This document shows positions 28,492 through 37,395 of a stretch of DNA of 64,000 bases, one piece after another. The DNA is taken from assembly GCF_964340395.1 (NCBI RefSeq), contig NC_135556.1:22579723-22643722 (forward strand), in the 5' to 3' direction. Under the pieces are notes generated by a model, which was given only the letters and a program-made list of their open reading frames with translations, was not told where the DNA came from and ran no database searches. Position 1 is the stretch's first letter. Every line of letters starts with the position of its first letter. Both the position numbers and the translations under genes were made by a program. The DNA is from Glandiceps talaboti (Eukaryota > Hemichordata > Enteropneusta > Spengelidae).

Positions 28492-31400
28492 TCCCCCCCT
28501 CCCTCCATGTAATGCTCTTTTGGGTATTTTTGATGTTTGAGAGTTGTAAGCTTGATGAATAGCTATAGTTTTGAAAGTAATGTCAAGTAAATAGGTCTGC
28601 ATGCCTATAATAAGTGGTTAGTTATAGAACCAAGATCATGTCACTAGATATGTAGACATGCACCTGGGCCTAGTCGTAAGGCCAAAGGGAAATGTTGGAA
28701 ATGTTTTTTGTCTATCAATCTGTCAACTTAAATAACCTATAGGTTATCAAACATTCAATCAAATCAGGGATGTCATTCTGTGTATTTACTTGTAAGTATT
28801 CATTCCCACACTCCCTATCACTATATCCAACCATCATAAACTCAATACATGTAGCAGTCATCATCATCAAAAAAATAGTGATGTCATCTTAAAGGGTAGA
28901 ATTATTGCAGACAGCAGAAATTCATTTGCATATGGGGTTGCTGTAAATCAGGATATGTATGATGTAGACTTTTACACGTAGTTATGTACAACAGTGATAT
29001 ACTTACTGTCAGATAATGACTTTGTATGTTCAGTATGATATTGTCATGGTAACTATCACAACATATATTACTCAATGCATTCTCTTTGTTTTATTTTAAT
29101 AGAGATTTTGACTCTAAAAGATTTAACCAGTCCCTTTGAAATATGATCCTAAGTCTCTGTCTAAGTTACAGCTAAAATGATGTTGGCTTGGTGCTTCACT
29201 CACAGGACATTATGTTTTTGACACAAAGATAGACATATTTCAACTCTAGACTAACAATAACAGACACAATAAACACAGCAGGATCCATTGCCCAATGACA
29301 ATGAACACTGATAAGCATTGCTATTCTTTCACAGTGCAGTAAAAACAGACTTCTAATGAAAACATTGGAGACTTGATGATTTTAATGGCTTCAATTGTTT
29401 AATTTCTAACTTGTAATCAACATATCAACTTGACTACTTCTACATCCCCACTGTGCGCGACACCTTTGTAATTGTTTCTTTTGCACTTGAAGTTATCTGA
29501 ATGCCTGTAAAAAATGTTATGTTACACGGTGAAACACCAAACCAACATCATTTTAGCTGTAAGAAAGCAAGTTAGACTGGAAATGTTTTGAGGGTGTAAT
29601 TAATTGACTGATAAAACAGTTGAAGTAATATATAAAAAACAACCATAATCCATTAGAATTTACATATCTGTATAAAATAATATTTATCCTGCAGTTTCTG
29701 ACTTGCCTTCGAACAAGTCAAATCAAATCAACTCAGAGATGTAAAATACATATTGTATACCAGGATGCAGTAGAAAATATGTGATAGACCCATTAAAAAG
29801 AGGAAAATTGTGTTGAATGAAGGAATATGAAGTGTTTATAATTTTTACAATGTAGTATGTCAAAAATAGATATGAAAATATTAAAATTAATTTTAAAAAA
29901 CCTATGTTATATCATTAGTTCTAAGCTGATATTGATTGTAATTTAGGTCCATATTTCTCTGTCAGAGACATAATTATGCAAAATTATAAAAATGATTAAT
30001 TTATCCTATATTTCATATTTCATGACTATTATTTATGTATAGAACATTGTTAATAATGTAATGCAAATAGGGTAGAATAGATGGGGTATTAAGTAAGGCT
30101 GGGACAGATGGCGTCCTAGGTCACAAGGGTAGGACAAACGAAGTTAAATAGTTACAGGCGTGCTACCAGAGCTGTTACACCCAAACAACAATGTTCAACA
30201 AATTCATCGAGATATGTAAGTCACTAGTTCTGACTATATATTTTGCATTTTGTGTACATTGCAACTTTATTGAATTTTTTCCTGCTGGGTTTATCTTGTA
30301 TTGTAGGAAAGTGAAAAGCAACTTTCACAATGTCAATAACATATGGGGAAGTGGTGATTATGGATAACAGAAAGTACTGCATTGTGTTGTAGCGTTGCAT
30401 TTGTTGCACTGTTAGTTTGTTCATGTTGTGACAGACTATATAGTTCTGCCATGGGGAATGGACAAGGAACATTTCACATGTCAGACTTACCTGTGTCTAA
30501 GCCTGGGTATATAAGGTACAGGCGAAGGAGGAGAGAAGGTAGACATGAATAAGCAACACCTTGTTGTGTTTTCGTTTTCACTCTTTTCATCAATAGCATG
30601 TTTTCGGTGAGATAACTAAGTATAAGGCAGATGTTGAAAGACTTTGCTCTGACAGCTGGTACAGTGGCTGGCTTATTATTCACAAAGGGTTGATGAAACA
30701 GTGTACAGTACACTAAATAACAACATAACACATTACAGGCTTGTCTACTTTTTTTTCTGTTTTTTTTTTCTCCTGATAAATGAAGACTTTGACATTTCGA
30801 CTGCTCTGTTCAATCCCTGGTAATTAATTATTTTCTGTCATTGTTTTGTCAATCATGGTTCATTGGAGAGAAAATGATAAAAAACCATTAAACATTCAGT
30901 GAAAGGATAAGTAACAGCTGATGTAGAAAGATATAAATGTATTCTGTGGTATCATCCTTTATTTCCTGTTATGAATTGAGAAACCTTGGTACAGTCACTT
31001 TGTATGAATGGTTTGGTCTATACATATGAATGTTCTGATTTCATGACTGAATGAATACATTTTTATTTCACCATGTAACAAGAAGCTGTATTTTCAAAGA
31101 AAATACATACAGTACAAATATATATATATACAAAATGACTACAAAAATACTGTTATCTGATGTGAACCATGGAAATAGTTCAGTGGAACTAGTCTTGTCC
31201 ATGGCCCATAAATAATGTTATATTACTTGGCTATTACTTGGCATTTGATTTTTGAAATGATTGAAAATATATTTTGATATCACCACTTTGTTTGTCTTGG
31301 TGTGGTCATTATGACACATCCCTTGCTTTGTGTACTGAATTGGACATTTATACATGTATCATTTAGTAGAAAGTGATATAGATAGACAAACTTATACACA

Positions 31401-32815
31401 CACACTGAGACAGAGAAATACAAGTTTAATGCTGAAGACAATTATTTTGGAATATTATGTTTTCTATCAGTTCCTTTCAAATTGTGATAAGGAAGAGATG
31501 AACATGTAAATCCTTCCATAAACAAATACACTATGCAGTTCATTCATAAATGCTATAATCTGATCTTTTACCTGACATGGAGTTCAGAGTAACTGTAAGT
31601 TGAAGGAAAATTGGAATCTGTTTGAAAATTGACAACAGTGAAATGCTGAAGACCAAGACAACTGCAGACAGGCAGACTAAACTTGTGTTCATGTGTGCTA
31701 TATTTGTGTAGATCAAAGTCGAGAAAGAAGGACACAGCTGAAAGTGAGACACACGCCATCCAGTGTGAGTCAACCTGACTTGGTACCAACATCTGCAGTC
31801 AGTGAGAATGTGTCTAAGGAAATCAAGAGACTAGAAGCTTTGTGTGAAGCTAGAACTAAAGAACTAACAGTGATGAAGATGCAATTCAAGAATGGACTTA
31901 CTGGTTTTGATGCCATGGCAACTCTGGTTCAGTACCTAACACAGGAGGTAAGTCAATTGTCTGTTCATCAGTGCCTTGATGATTGTTGATTTCCTTCTTA
32001 GTACAAGAAATTTCACCCAGAATATGTTTGCTGTAGATCTATGTAACTTAGCCAGGTGTTCAGAGGATTTCATATTACTTGAATAAATCTTGATAATATA
32101 TAATACTAGTAAAGATGCAGATTTTGTGGGCAACATCAAGGACAATCTATTTGAAATTAACTGCCTCAGTATGTAGCCAGATTTGAAAGGACTACTTCCA
32201 TACATGTATTAATAAGAATCAGAGGTAAAAATGAGTGACAAGATAACTATCTTAAATAGACATACTTTGATATGTTACAGTCTAATGAACATTCAATACA
32301 GACCTGTATACCTTTTCATGTTATGTATATTTTATGATATTAAATCTTATATCTGTACAGCTGGATGCATTTTCCTGCCCAATTCTGTCACACAAACTCA
32401 AAGTTTTGGAAAAGGAATTTGAGGAGGCAAAAGAAATAATAGGTGTGTAATTGCCATAATTTTAGAAAAAACTATGGACACATTAATAACGATATCTTTC
32501 TGAGAAACATCAAGTTGATCTTAAGCCTTTATAGGGTATCTTTGCTGTGGTCCATTGCATCATGGGAGTCAGCAGAAATAATGTATTCAATGGTTGAACA
32601 CCAAATATTCATGAGTCCTGAGTGCTTATCCCTTCAGTGTAAAACATCTCTCATGAATCATGTTCAAGTTATGTTTAATTTCTTTCTAACAGTTTGTGAC
32701 TCTGTCATTGGTATATATATATAAACTGTGCTAATACCTAAATAGACTAAATCGTAGGATTCTATAACTTAGGAAAATACATCTTCTCTGGATTACCATA
32801 TATATTACATTGTAA

Positions 32816-32855
<40 letters not shown>

Positions 32856-35013
32856 TAACTGACTTTGTTACATGCTGAGTGAATATAAAATATAATTGTA
32901 GTTATGGTAGATATAAGAAAATTTGTATGTGACAGCATAATTAATTATGACTATAATAGTTTTAGAACAACAATTTCATTAAGTGTAAAAGAAGCCTACA
33001 AGATCAAACAGCAATACTTATTACTTAAGAGCGACGAGGGGATGGACATACCAGTAGTATACAGCGCCCTCTTGTGGTCATATGATAAGTCTATGTCATT
33101 GACCCATCAACAATAACAGCTGAAGACTGCTGAGTGATTTACCCGAAATAGACTAGATAAATTATTTACACACTAGTTCGGAACTAATCCATAAAAAATT
33201 TCAAGAAGATAGTGACATACAGCATTATTTTTCCTTTAAACCCAGCCAAACATGAAAAAGAACTGTCAGAGCTGCACTGTGAGAAGCAAACATTGTCTGA
33301 GAAATATGAAGAAGATACAGAGAAGATGAAGACAGAAGTAGATGAAATGAAGGAAACACATAAGAAAGAAATGGAGGTATTGAAAGGACAGCTTACTGAA
33401 GAACACAAAGTGGATATTGAAAATATTGAAAAAAGACTAAAGGAAGAACATGAGGCAGAGAAAGAACAGTTAGCTAAAGATCATGAGAAACAGTTACAGA
33501 AAGGTAAATATGAAAATGATATGTAAAGTTAATAGAATTTGTCATTAGAAATTTCATGCCTCAATTTTCATCTACAGCAGACACCAAACACTAAAATTTG
33601 TGGGTAAATGTCAGGCGTAATTTATTTGATAGAAATGTCACATTGTTAGTTTGGGTCATTCTTGCTCATTCTTTGCTATACCTGAGTAGTTATAGCTCAT
33701 TACTGCTATTTACTGATAGTTACAGGTCGTTTCTGGGTTTACAAACACCCCTACAGTATACACCATAGATTTTAGAATAACATTACAAAGTTACAACATA
33801 AAGGAACGTTTACCATCCACTCAGCTTCTAAAGTCATTCTTTGATCAACTTTATACTCTTTAGCTGTCAAAATGTTAACACAGTTTTTGACATGTATGGG
33901 ATTAGCAATCCTCTACTGGAATTGATCTTGAAAAGTCATTGTCGAAATCATTGTATTGTTTTATCCTTACATCTTATTGTTTTATCCTTACAGTGATGTC
34001 TGATTATGCGTCTAATCTACAGAATCTGAAAGCTCACCACAGAGAGGAGGTATGTACATATCAAGGCTAGACTAAGGAACTCTTGGTCTGATATATGCTT
34101 GTATGTGTTCTTTACCCCCAACCCCTTTTAACTACACTTACAAAATGGAATGACGTATTATTCAGGTACCTTATCTACAACAATGCTAATTGTTGGTTTG
34201 AAGGTTTGATTTTTTACCAAGAGAATAATTGATAATGACAACATTATTATTGATCTCATTCTAAAGATGATGTACAATTGAATATAGAAACTTCTCCTTC
34301 ACTAGCAGTGACTAAATTTGTCACATTGCACCTGTTGGCTACTATACCTTTTAAAGTATTATTACATATATGTATCAGAGATTTCTTGCACTGGTGCACA
34401 TGCATACTAGTGGTGTTGGCATTGCAGTGCAATACCGCAAACATTATTGCATACCTGCATGCAAATGAGGACATGTTTGTTCAATCTACACGAAAGCATC
34501 TGATTGCATAGTGTCATTTTTATGGGAATTTGTTGTTTTGGATAAAACATAATTATGTAATAATAACAGAACCCCATGCCATGTGAGTTTCATTGTGGGT
34601 ACTCAGGGGTATTTGCACTCTTGCTTGCAGTGTTTTCTGCTGCACTTTCACTCTATACACTCGTGAAAGTACTGTACTGCCACAGAGAACACTGTAAGCA
34701 TGTGTGCAAATACCCCCGGGTACAGCACACTTGTACTCACACATCATGCATATGATGGGGTTCTGTCATATAACAATTTGCCATATAATTAAATGCAAAT
34801 TTTTGGCTTGACTTTTAGTTGTCTGAAATGAACAAGTTCCAGAGAGAAACAAACAAAGAAATAGAGGACAAATACAAACAGGATTTGTCAGAGATGAAGA
34901 GTCAACATCAAAAACAAATTGATGATACCATCCAAGATTATAGTCGTAAGATAAAGAAGATTACAATGGAATCGGAAACCTCCTCTCGTTCTCTTAGGGT
35001 AAGACAAAGTTAG

Positions 35014-35052
<39 letters not shown>

Positions 35053-35175
35053 GTCAGTATCAGTCAGTATCAGTCAGTCAGTCAGTCAGTCAGAAACATA
35101 TGTAAAGCACACTGCAATGTTCAAATAAAAGGATGTCATAGCAACACCAAGAATTAATGTGTCTGTCTGTCTGTC

Positions 35176-35206
<31 letters not shown>

Positions 35207-35213
35207 CTGTCTA

Positions 35214-35246
<33 letters not shown>

Positions 35247-37395
35247 ATGAATGTATGTATGTATGTATGTCTGTCTGTCTGTCTGTCTGTCTGTGTGTTG
35301 TATGTATATGTGTGTATACACATTTTATGTGTAAGTATTGTTGATATTTGAAAAGTACACAAAAAAGAAAAAAAAGACGATACACTAAATTATGAAATTT
35401 AGGTTTTATATACACTGTATTTATTAATTATTGTATTCTCTTTACATTTCAACAGGATGAAGTGGCCACTTTGAACTTCCAGTGTGAGAAATTCAAAGAA
35501 AAATCCAGGGTGTTAGAAGAAACTTTGCAGAAAGATTCAGATAAGAAAGTACAGGTAAAATAGTGTTATGTATAGAATTTTGTGTATTGGGTACTTTTGT
35601 CAAAATTTGGGTATCCGTAGAATGATTCAGATAGAAAACACAGATGAAATAATGTTTTGTATAGAACTTTGTGTATTGGGTACTTTTGTCAAGGTTTTGG
35701 AACATCACAGAAAGATTTAAATTTACTGATATGTACGCTGGTAATAGACAAAAGAGTTTACACTATTTTGTGTGTCTTGAATTGACATTAGGACAATTTT
35801 AAAAGTATAACATGATAATGTGACATAAAATATGACAATTTACAACACTATTAGACATTTGAGTAATAAACATAAAATATGTTGTAATGATACACTTTGA
35901 TGTAATGTTGGTTCCTTTTCATAGATGGCTATAAACCAATACAAACACTTGCCAGCTGAGGTTGACAGTATGAAGACTGTACTAGAACTTAGACGTAAAG
36001 AAATGCAGGAACTACGCATCCAAAACAATGAATTAACCAAAGAGGTGAGCTCATTCTCTTATTGAAACCTTTTCCTGTAAACTCAATGTAGTATATAATA
36101 ATCAGTTAATGTTATTTGCATTTCTAGACCTCCAGCCCAGATACAAAGGAAAAAAATTAAAGTCAACAAACTCAGTTCTGCTAAATATTGTCATTTCGCT
36201 TGTAATTATCTCAGTATATAAAGAAATTTACATAAATATGCCAAAATTTCAAGATTGTAACTGTTCTCATAAGACTTCAAAATGTATTGATCCGTTATGA
36301 ATTCATTTTGATGAATTTCTTCCTTTTAGAAGCGCATGTAGACTGTAACATATGTCGTGTCACGCTGCCCTCACCAGCCTGCTACATCCTATGAAAGGTG
36401 TGACCGATGTGTGAGGGCGCCCTGTACCCTGTACCTTACAGATTACAGGATAACTTGAATAATGAATGCATGGATGTATTTACACTGAATGTATTTTTAG
36501 GACATTATGTAGAACAAGTTGGATAAGTAATTCATACTCTGTCAATTGTTGTTGTCAGCTTGAAAGGATTCCTGATCTAGAGGAGCAGGTAAAGAGATAT
36601 AGAGCCAAATTAGAAGACTTGAATGAAATGGTGGACAGGAAAGTGCAATATGAAAGGTACATCATACTTATACATTTGTTTGTACTTGACTTTGAGTTAT
36701 GCACAAATAGTACACATTGTGTCATTAATACAAAGCAAATGCACACCCTGATTGGATGATAAAGTTAATGCTGAGATGTAAACAACCATATTGCTGTTGT
36801 TGTCACGAGAAAGGTGTGTGATCCTTGTCTGTGGGGATAGTCAGCTTAACAGTGTAAATACAGAATTGATTTGATTTTAAAACGACACAGTATTTTTAGA
36901 TATTCAAAACTGAATTCGTAGTCACAAGTGATGTATAGATATATTGTTTGCCAATACTGTTCTACATCTTGCTACTCAAGGTCATTTTTCCGGTATTGCC
37001 ATTATAACCGAAGGAATGACCTCGCAACAAGATGTGGAACGGTATTTGGCAACTAGCATCATGTACTTATATGATAGCTATTTATAATAGTATTTATGTT
37101 TTGATTTTGGTATGTTTTCAGACAACTCTCATCCGAACATCTGGTATTACGAGAACACTTTGAGAAAGAATCAATGGTCAACAAACGTCTATCAAGGGAG
37201 AATGAAGAATTACAATGGAAATTACAGAATTCTGATGGCTCACCAATCACAGGATTGACCCCCAGTAGTACACGGTCGACCTTGTCACCATCGCCAACAC
37301 ATAACCTCAGAGACAGAGAAAGTCGTTTGTTTTCAAGATCAAGTTCAACAGAGAGTCATGAAAGTGGTGTATTTCCACTTTCACCTTCACAGTAG
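1720..37395 (+). CDS. MTUS1/2-like: CAP-Gly / MTUS-family microtubule-binding protein, 14 exons, 5' end outside window
   Basis: This is a spliced gene joined from 1720-5080, 8239-8454, 8898-8939, 10569-10829, 13292-13423, 31712-31947, 32361-32442, 33246-33503, 33994-34049, 34819-34998, 35456-35554, 35925-36044, 36559-36656 and 37122-37395. Every junction has AG/GT borders and compatible phase, and the total (5,415 nt) keeps one open frame to TAG. In order the product has a CAP-Gly domain (residues about 46-115 of the visible part), an acidic Ser/Thr-rich unstructured region to about 1120, Ser/Arg/Pro-rich linkers to about 1337, a coiled coil (about 1345-1740), and a Ser-rich tail. The stretch containing '[21 protein letters not shown]' closely resembles the C-terminus of vertebrate MTUS1/MTUS2, which bind microtubules and EB proteins. 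Family members I know lack a CAP-Gly domain, so the fusion is unusual. The true start is upstream of the window. The family call is strong; the exact orthology is inferred. Confidence 0.88.
1855..2064 (+). other. CAP-Gly domain coding segment
   Basis: The translation shows the family pattern G-D-R-V, G-T-L-K-F-K-G, F-A-K-G, G-V-E-L-D-E-P-x-G-K, Y-F-x-C-P and H-G-I-F-V-P in correct order and spacing (about 70 residues). CAP-Gly domains bind microtubules and C-terminal EEY/F-type tails of tubulin, EB and CLIP proteins. The usual GKNDG signature reads GKHNG here, so the groove is altered at two positions. Confidence 0.93.
5081..8238. other. Intron 1 of window, MTUS-like gene
   Basis: No supported exon. 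It holds a CAGCGCCCTCTTGTG motif (5240-5254), a possible 72-nt cassette at 6045-6116 (see findings), and a tiny palindromic insertion at 7232-7257. The rest shows nothing I can name. Confidence 0.55.
7225..7264. mobile_element. Micro-palindrome with 7-bp flanking duplication, copy 1
   Basis: The 26-bp palindrome (7232-7257; arms CATAGACCCTAC and GTAGAGTCTATG) is flanked on both sides by gttgaat (7225-7231 and 7258-7264). The same arms occur at 46393-46426 with a different flanking duplication. Confidence 0.6.
8239..8454 (+). CDS. MTUS1/2-like: MTUS-like exon 2 (Ser/Arg-rich cassette)
   Basis: Acceptor 'atttccacag' ends at 8238; donor CAAA|gtaagc follows 8454. Phase is 1 at both ends (216 nt), so the exon can be skipped without a frameshift. 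It encodes a Ser/Arg/Gly-rich segment containing '[20 protein letters not shown]', typical of unstructured microtubule-binding linkers. Confidence 0.82.
8898..8939 (+). CDS. MTUS1/2-like: MTUS-like exon 3, 42-nt micro-exon with SxIP motif
   Basis: Acceptor 'taccctcag' ends at 8897 and donor AATA|gtaagt follows 8939. Phase is 1 at both ends. The 14 residues read [14 protein letters not shown], a basic peptide containing S-L-I-P. [ST]-x-I-P in a basic, Ser/Pro-rich context is the known EB1-binding motif. The exon is too short for ORF calling but fits both neighbours in frame. Confidence 0.75.
8940..10568. other. MTUS-like intron between exons 3 and 4
   Basis: AT-rich; it contains T-runs near 9170-9195, a G-run near 10190-10203, and an AGAGCGCCCTCT motif near 10011-10022. 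No further exon is supported. Confidence 0.5.
10569..10829 (+). CDS. MTUS1/2-like: MTUS-like exon 4 (Ser/Thr-rich cassette)
   Basis: Acceptor 'ataattctag' ends at 10568; donor CATG|gtaagg follows 10829. 261 nt, phase 1 at both ends. It encodes a Ser/Thr/Ala-rich, lysine-containing unstructured segment (for example '[20 protein letters not shown]'). The open frame continuing past 10829 is intron. Confidence 0.82.
10830..13291. other. MTUS-like intron between exons 4 and 5
   Basis: It opens with a short tandem run of 'tatgttgtctggtc' (10850-10900). About 11010-11440 looks like an old interspersed repeat (phrases such as 'gggacatatgcaaatttgacc'), judged by style only. A TAGAGGGCACTG motif lies at 11478-11489. 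No exon is supported. Confidence 0.45.
13292..13423 (+). CDS. MTUS1/2-like: MTUS-like exon 5 (Pro/Ser/Arg-rich cassette)
   Basis: Acceptor 'attgttttgtag' ends at 13291; donor TTTAG|gtaagt follows 13423. 132 nt, phase 1 at both ends. It encodes a Ser/Pro/Arg-rich segment with '[20 protein letters not shown]'. It is the last cassette before the 18-kb intron. Confidence 0.82.
14201..14290. repeat. 30-bp tandem repeat, 3 copies
   Basis: Three successive units begin 'ttgcccagttca(c/t)agaacat' at 14201, 14231 and 14261 and differ by a few bases. Confidence 0.85.
14995..15309. repeat. Tandem repeat with TTATCAGATAA core
   Basis: Repeated 'tagctaattatcagataatg' plus 'atgtgggca' blocks recur about seven times, with variable spacers such as 'atgactattcc' and 'tatacagtattct'. 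Many units carry the inverted GATA pair TTATCAGATAA. Confidence 0.82.
18383..19046. repeat. 66-bp minisatellite, about 10 copies
   Basis: Units 'gagaatcactaacattgaat' to 'gtctaggaatggactta' repeat every 66 bp. Because 66 is a multiple of three, an open frame runs through all units, with two alternating unit types (CPCYVDRH and CLCCVDRR). No start context, splice borders or flanking coding sequence supports a real protein. Confidence 0.9.
22570..22735 (-). repeat. Interspersed repeat fragment ending in a CATA microsatellite
   Basis: Read on the - strand, 'taatttgcatatcaatgatg', 'ccaacaaatttcagtcaaat' and 'ctgccaagtagttttgaaat' match, with differences, the units of the tandem array at 62200-62760. 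In both places the repeat ends at a CA-type microsatellite, like the tail of a retroposon. Confidence 0.55.
22736..22930. repeat. CATA/ACGT/CACA compound microsatellite
   Basis: (CATA)n, an alternating (ACGT)n block near 22826-22850, then (CA)n and (CACATA)n. Tyr/Thr/His or Val/Cys open frames here are artefacts. Confidence 0.95.
24506..24679. mobile_element. hAT-like non-autonomous element (MITE)
   Basis: The 158-bp element (24514-24671) begins CAGTATGCCCTCTAA and ends TTAGAGGGCACACTG, an inverted repeat of CAG(T)-type. It is flanked by similar 8-bp sequences gtcatagc and gtcatgac (6 of 8 identical), the duplication length of hAT elements. There is no coding capacity. Confidence 0.65.
26870..26929. 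repeat. 30-bp tandem duplication
   Basis: Two units of 'ataatccatgga(g/a)tag' followed by 'taccagatg', about 30 bp apart. Confidence 0.6.
26985..27016. repeat. (CAGT)n microsatellite
   Basis: A run of cagtcagt after 'ctggagaagt'. Confidence 0.85.
27503..27560. repeat. (ATTG)n microsatellite
   Basis: An uninterrupted attg run of about 13 units, ending in an imperfect inverted unit (ttgatcaatcg). Confidence 0.95.
28291..28490. repeat. (GTCT)n and (CT)n microsatellites
   Basis: (GTCT)n at 28291-28360, then (CT)n at 28396-28490 with few interruptions, separated by a 35-bp unique stretch. Confidence 0.97.
31712..31947 (+). CDS. MTUS1/2-like: MTUS-like exon 6 (start of coiled-coil region)
   Basis: Acceptor 'tatttgtgtag' ends at 31711 (enters phase 1); donor GGAG|gtaagt follows 31947 (leaves phase 0). 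It encodes a basic lead-in ([19 protein letters not shown]), then an amphipathic helix with '[20 protein letters not shown]'. That helix resembles the 'FEAL..VIQHL..E' start of the MTUS coiled coil. Confidence 0.87.
31948..33245. repeat. Introns around exon 7; (TG)18 at 32817-32852
   Basis: Apart from exon 7 this region is intronic. It contains a perfect TG run (32817-32852) and a CAGCGCCCTCTTGTGG motif at 33062-33077. Nothing else was recognised. Confidence 0.6.
32361..32442 (+). CDS. MTUS1/2-like: MTUS-like exon 7 (coiled coil)
   Basis: Acceptor 'atctgtacag' ends at 32360 (phase 0); donor AATAG|gtgtgt follows 32442 (phase 1). The 82-nt exon encodes '[18 protein letters not shown]', a heptad-like helix. 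The frame differs from the longest open frame at this spot; phase matching to exons 6 and 8 decides it. Confidence 0.8.
33246..33503 (+). CDS. MTUS1/2-like: MTUS-like exon 8 (coiled coil)
   Basis: Acceptor 'ttaaacccag' ends at 33245 (phase 1); donor GAAAG|gtaaat follows 33503 (phase 1). It encodes an uninterrupted Lys/Glu-rich helix of about 86 residues with strong heptad periodicity, corresponding to the middle of the MTUS rod. Confidence 0.87.
33994..34049 (+). CDS. MTUS1/2-like: MTUS-like exon 9 (short coiled-coil exon)
   Basis: Acceptor 'tttatccttacag' ends at 33993 (phase 1); donor GAGGAG|gtatgt follows 34049 (phase 0). The 56-nt exon encodes [19 protein letters not shown]. It is needed to join the exon 8 phase to the exon 10 phase. 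Confidence 0.8.
34567..34765. mobile_element. Foldback (MITE-like) element, 199 bp
   Basis: Ends are CAGAACCCCAT and ATGGGGTTCTG. Inner arms also pair (gtactcaggggtatttgcac / gtgcaaatacccccgggtac; cagtgttttctg / cagagaacactg). No clear target duplication is visible. It lies about 50 bp before exon 10. Confidence 0.68.
34819..34998 (+). CDS. MTUS1/2-like: MTUS-like exon 10 (coiled coil)
   Basis: Acceptor 'gacttttag' ends at 34818; donor TTAGG|gtaaga follows 34998. Both borders are phase 0 (180 nt). It encodes a charged helix with '[20 protein letters not shown]'. Confidence 0.85.
35014..35310. repeat. Compound microsatellite (CAAT, CAGT, TGTC, TG, TATG)
   Basis: Successive arrays start 15 bp after the exon 10 donor: (TCAA)n, (CAGT)n to about 35094, then TGTC/TG/TATG arrays from 35158. 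They sit inside the short intron between exons 10 and 11. Confidence 0.95.
35456..35554 (+). CDS. MTUS1/2-like: MTUS-like exon 11 (coiled coil)
   Basis: Acceptor 'tttcaacag' ends at 35455; donor TACAG|gtaaaa follows 35554. Phase 0 at both ends (99 nt). It encodes a helix with '[20 protein letters not shown]'. Confidence 0.83.
35555..35924. other. MTUS-like intron between exons 11 and 12
   Basis: Contains an imperfect direct duplication of about 85 bp around 'tgtatagaattttgtgtattgggtac' (35570-35700), including a partial copy of the end of exon 11 ('cagaaagattca/ta'). No other feature was seen. Confidence 0.5.
35925..36044 (+). CDS. MTUS1/2-like: MTUS-like exon 12 (conserved coiled coil)
   Basis: Acceptor 'ccttttcatag' ends at 35924; donor AGAG|gtgagc follows 36044. 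Phase 0 at both ends (120 nt). '[20 protein letters not shown]' aligns by eye with the MTUS segment 'ELESLKAVLEIKNEKL'. Confidence 0.87.
36045..36558. other. MTUS-like intron between exons 12 and 13
   Basis: AT-rich sequence with a small GC-richer block (36345-36435). That block contains 'ctgccctcacc' facing 'tgtgagggcgcc', a weak hairpin. No exon is supported. Confidence 0.45.
36559..36656 (+). CDS. MTUS1/2-like: MTUS-like exon 13 (conserved coiled coil)
   Basis: Acceptor 'gttgttgtcag' ends at 36558 (phase 0); donor GAAAG|gtacat follows 36656 (phase 2). It encodes '[20 protein letters not shown]', comparable to the 'ALVDKLKRFQQENEELKARM' region of vertebrate MTUS proteins. Confidence 0.85.
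36947..37053. mobile_element. Short foldback element, about 105 bp
   Basis: Left arm 'gccaatactgttctacatct' then 'aaggtcattttt' pairs with right arm 'aatgacctcgcaacaagatg' then 'tggaacggtatttggc'. It lies in the last MTUS-like intron, about 70 bp before the terminal exon. Confidence 0.68.
37122..37395 (+). CDS. MTUS1/2-like: MTUS-like exon 14, terminal coding exon
   Basis: Acceptor 'tatgttttcag' ends at 37121 (phase 2); the stop codon TAG is 37393-37395. It carries the most diagnostic block, '[20 protein letters not shown]', followed by a Ser/Thr/Pro-rich tail ('[20 protein letters not shown]') ending SPSQ. Vertebrate MTUS1/2 end the same way: a conserved helix, then a short Ser/Pro tail. 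Confidence 0.92.

Larger units (their letters stand above)
13424..31711. other. 18-kb MTUS-like intron
   Basis: This large intron separates the Ser-rich cassettes from the coiled-coil exons. It holds tandem repeats at 14201, 14995, 18383, 22736, 26870, 27503 and 28291, a hAT-like MITE at 24514, and homopolymer G and C runs. Short open frames here are non-conserved in appearance and lack good splice borders. A promoter for a short isoform could hide here, but none was recognised. Confidence 0.5.
33504..34818. other. Introns around exon 9
   Basis: Apart from exon 9 this region is non-coding. It contains a foldback element at 34567-34765 immediately upstream of the exon 10 acceptor. Confidence 0.6.
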
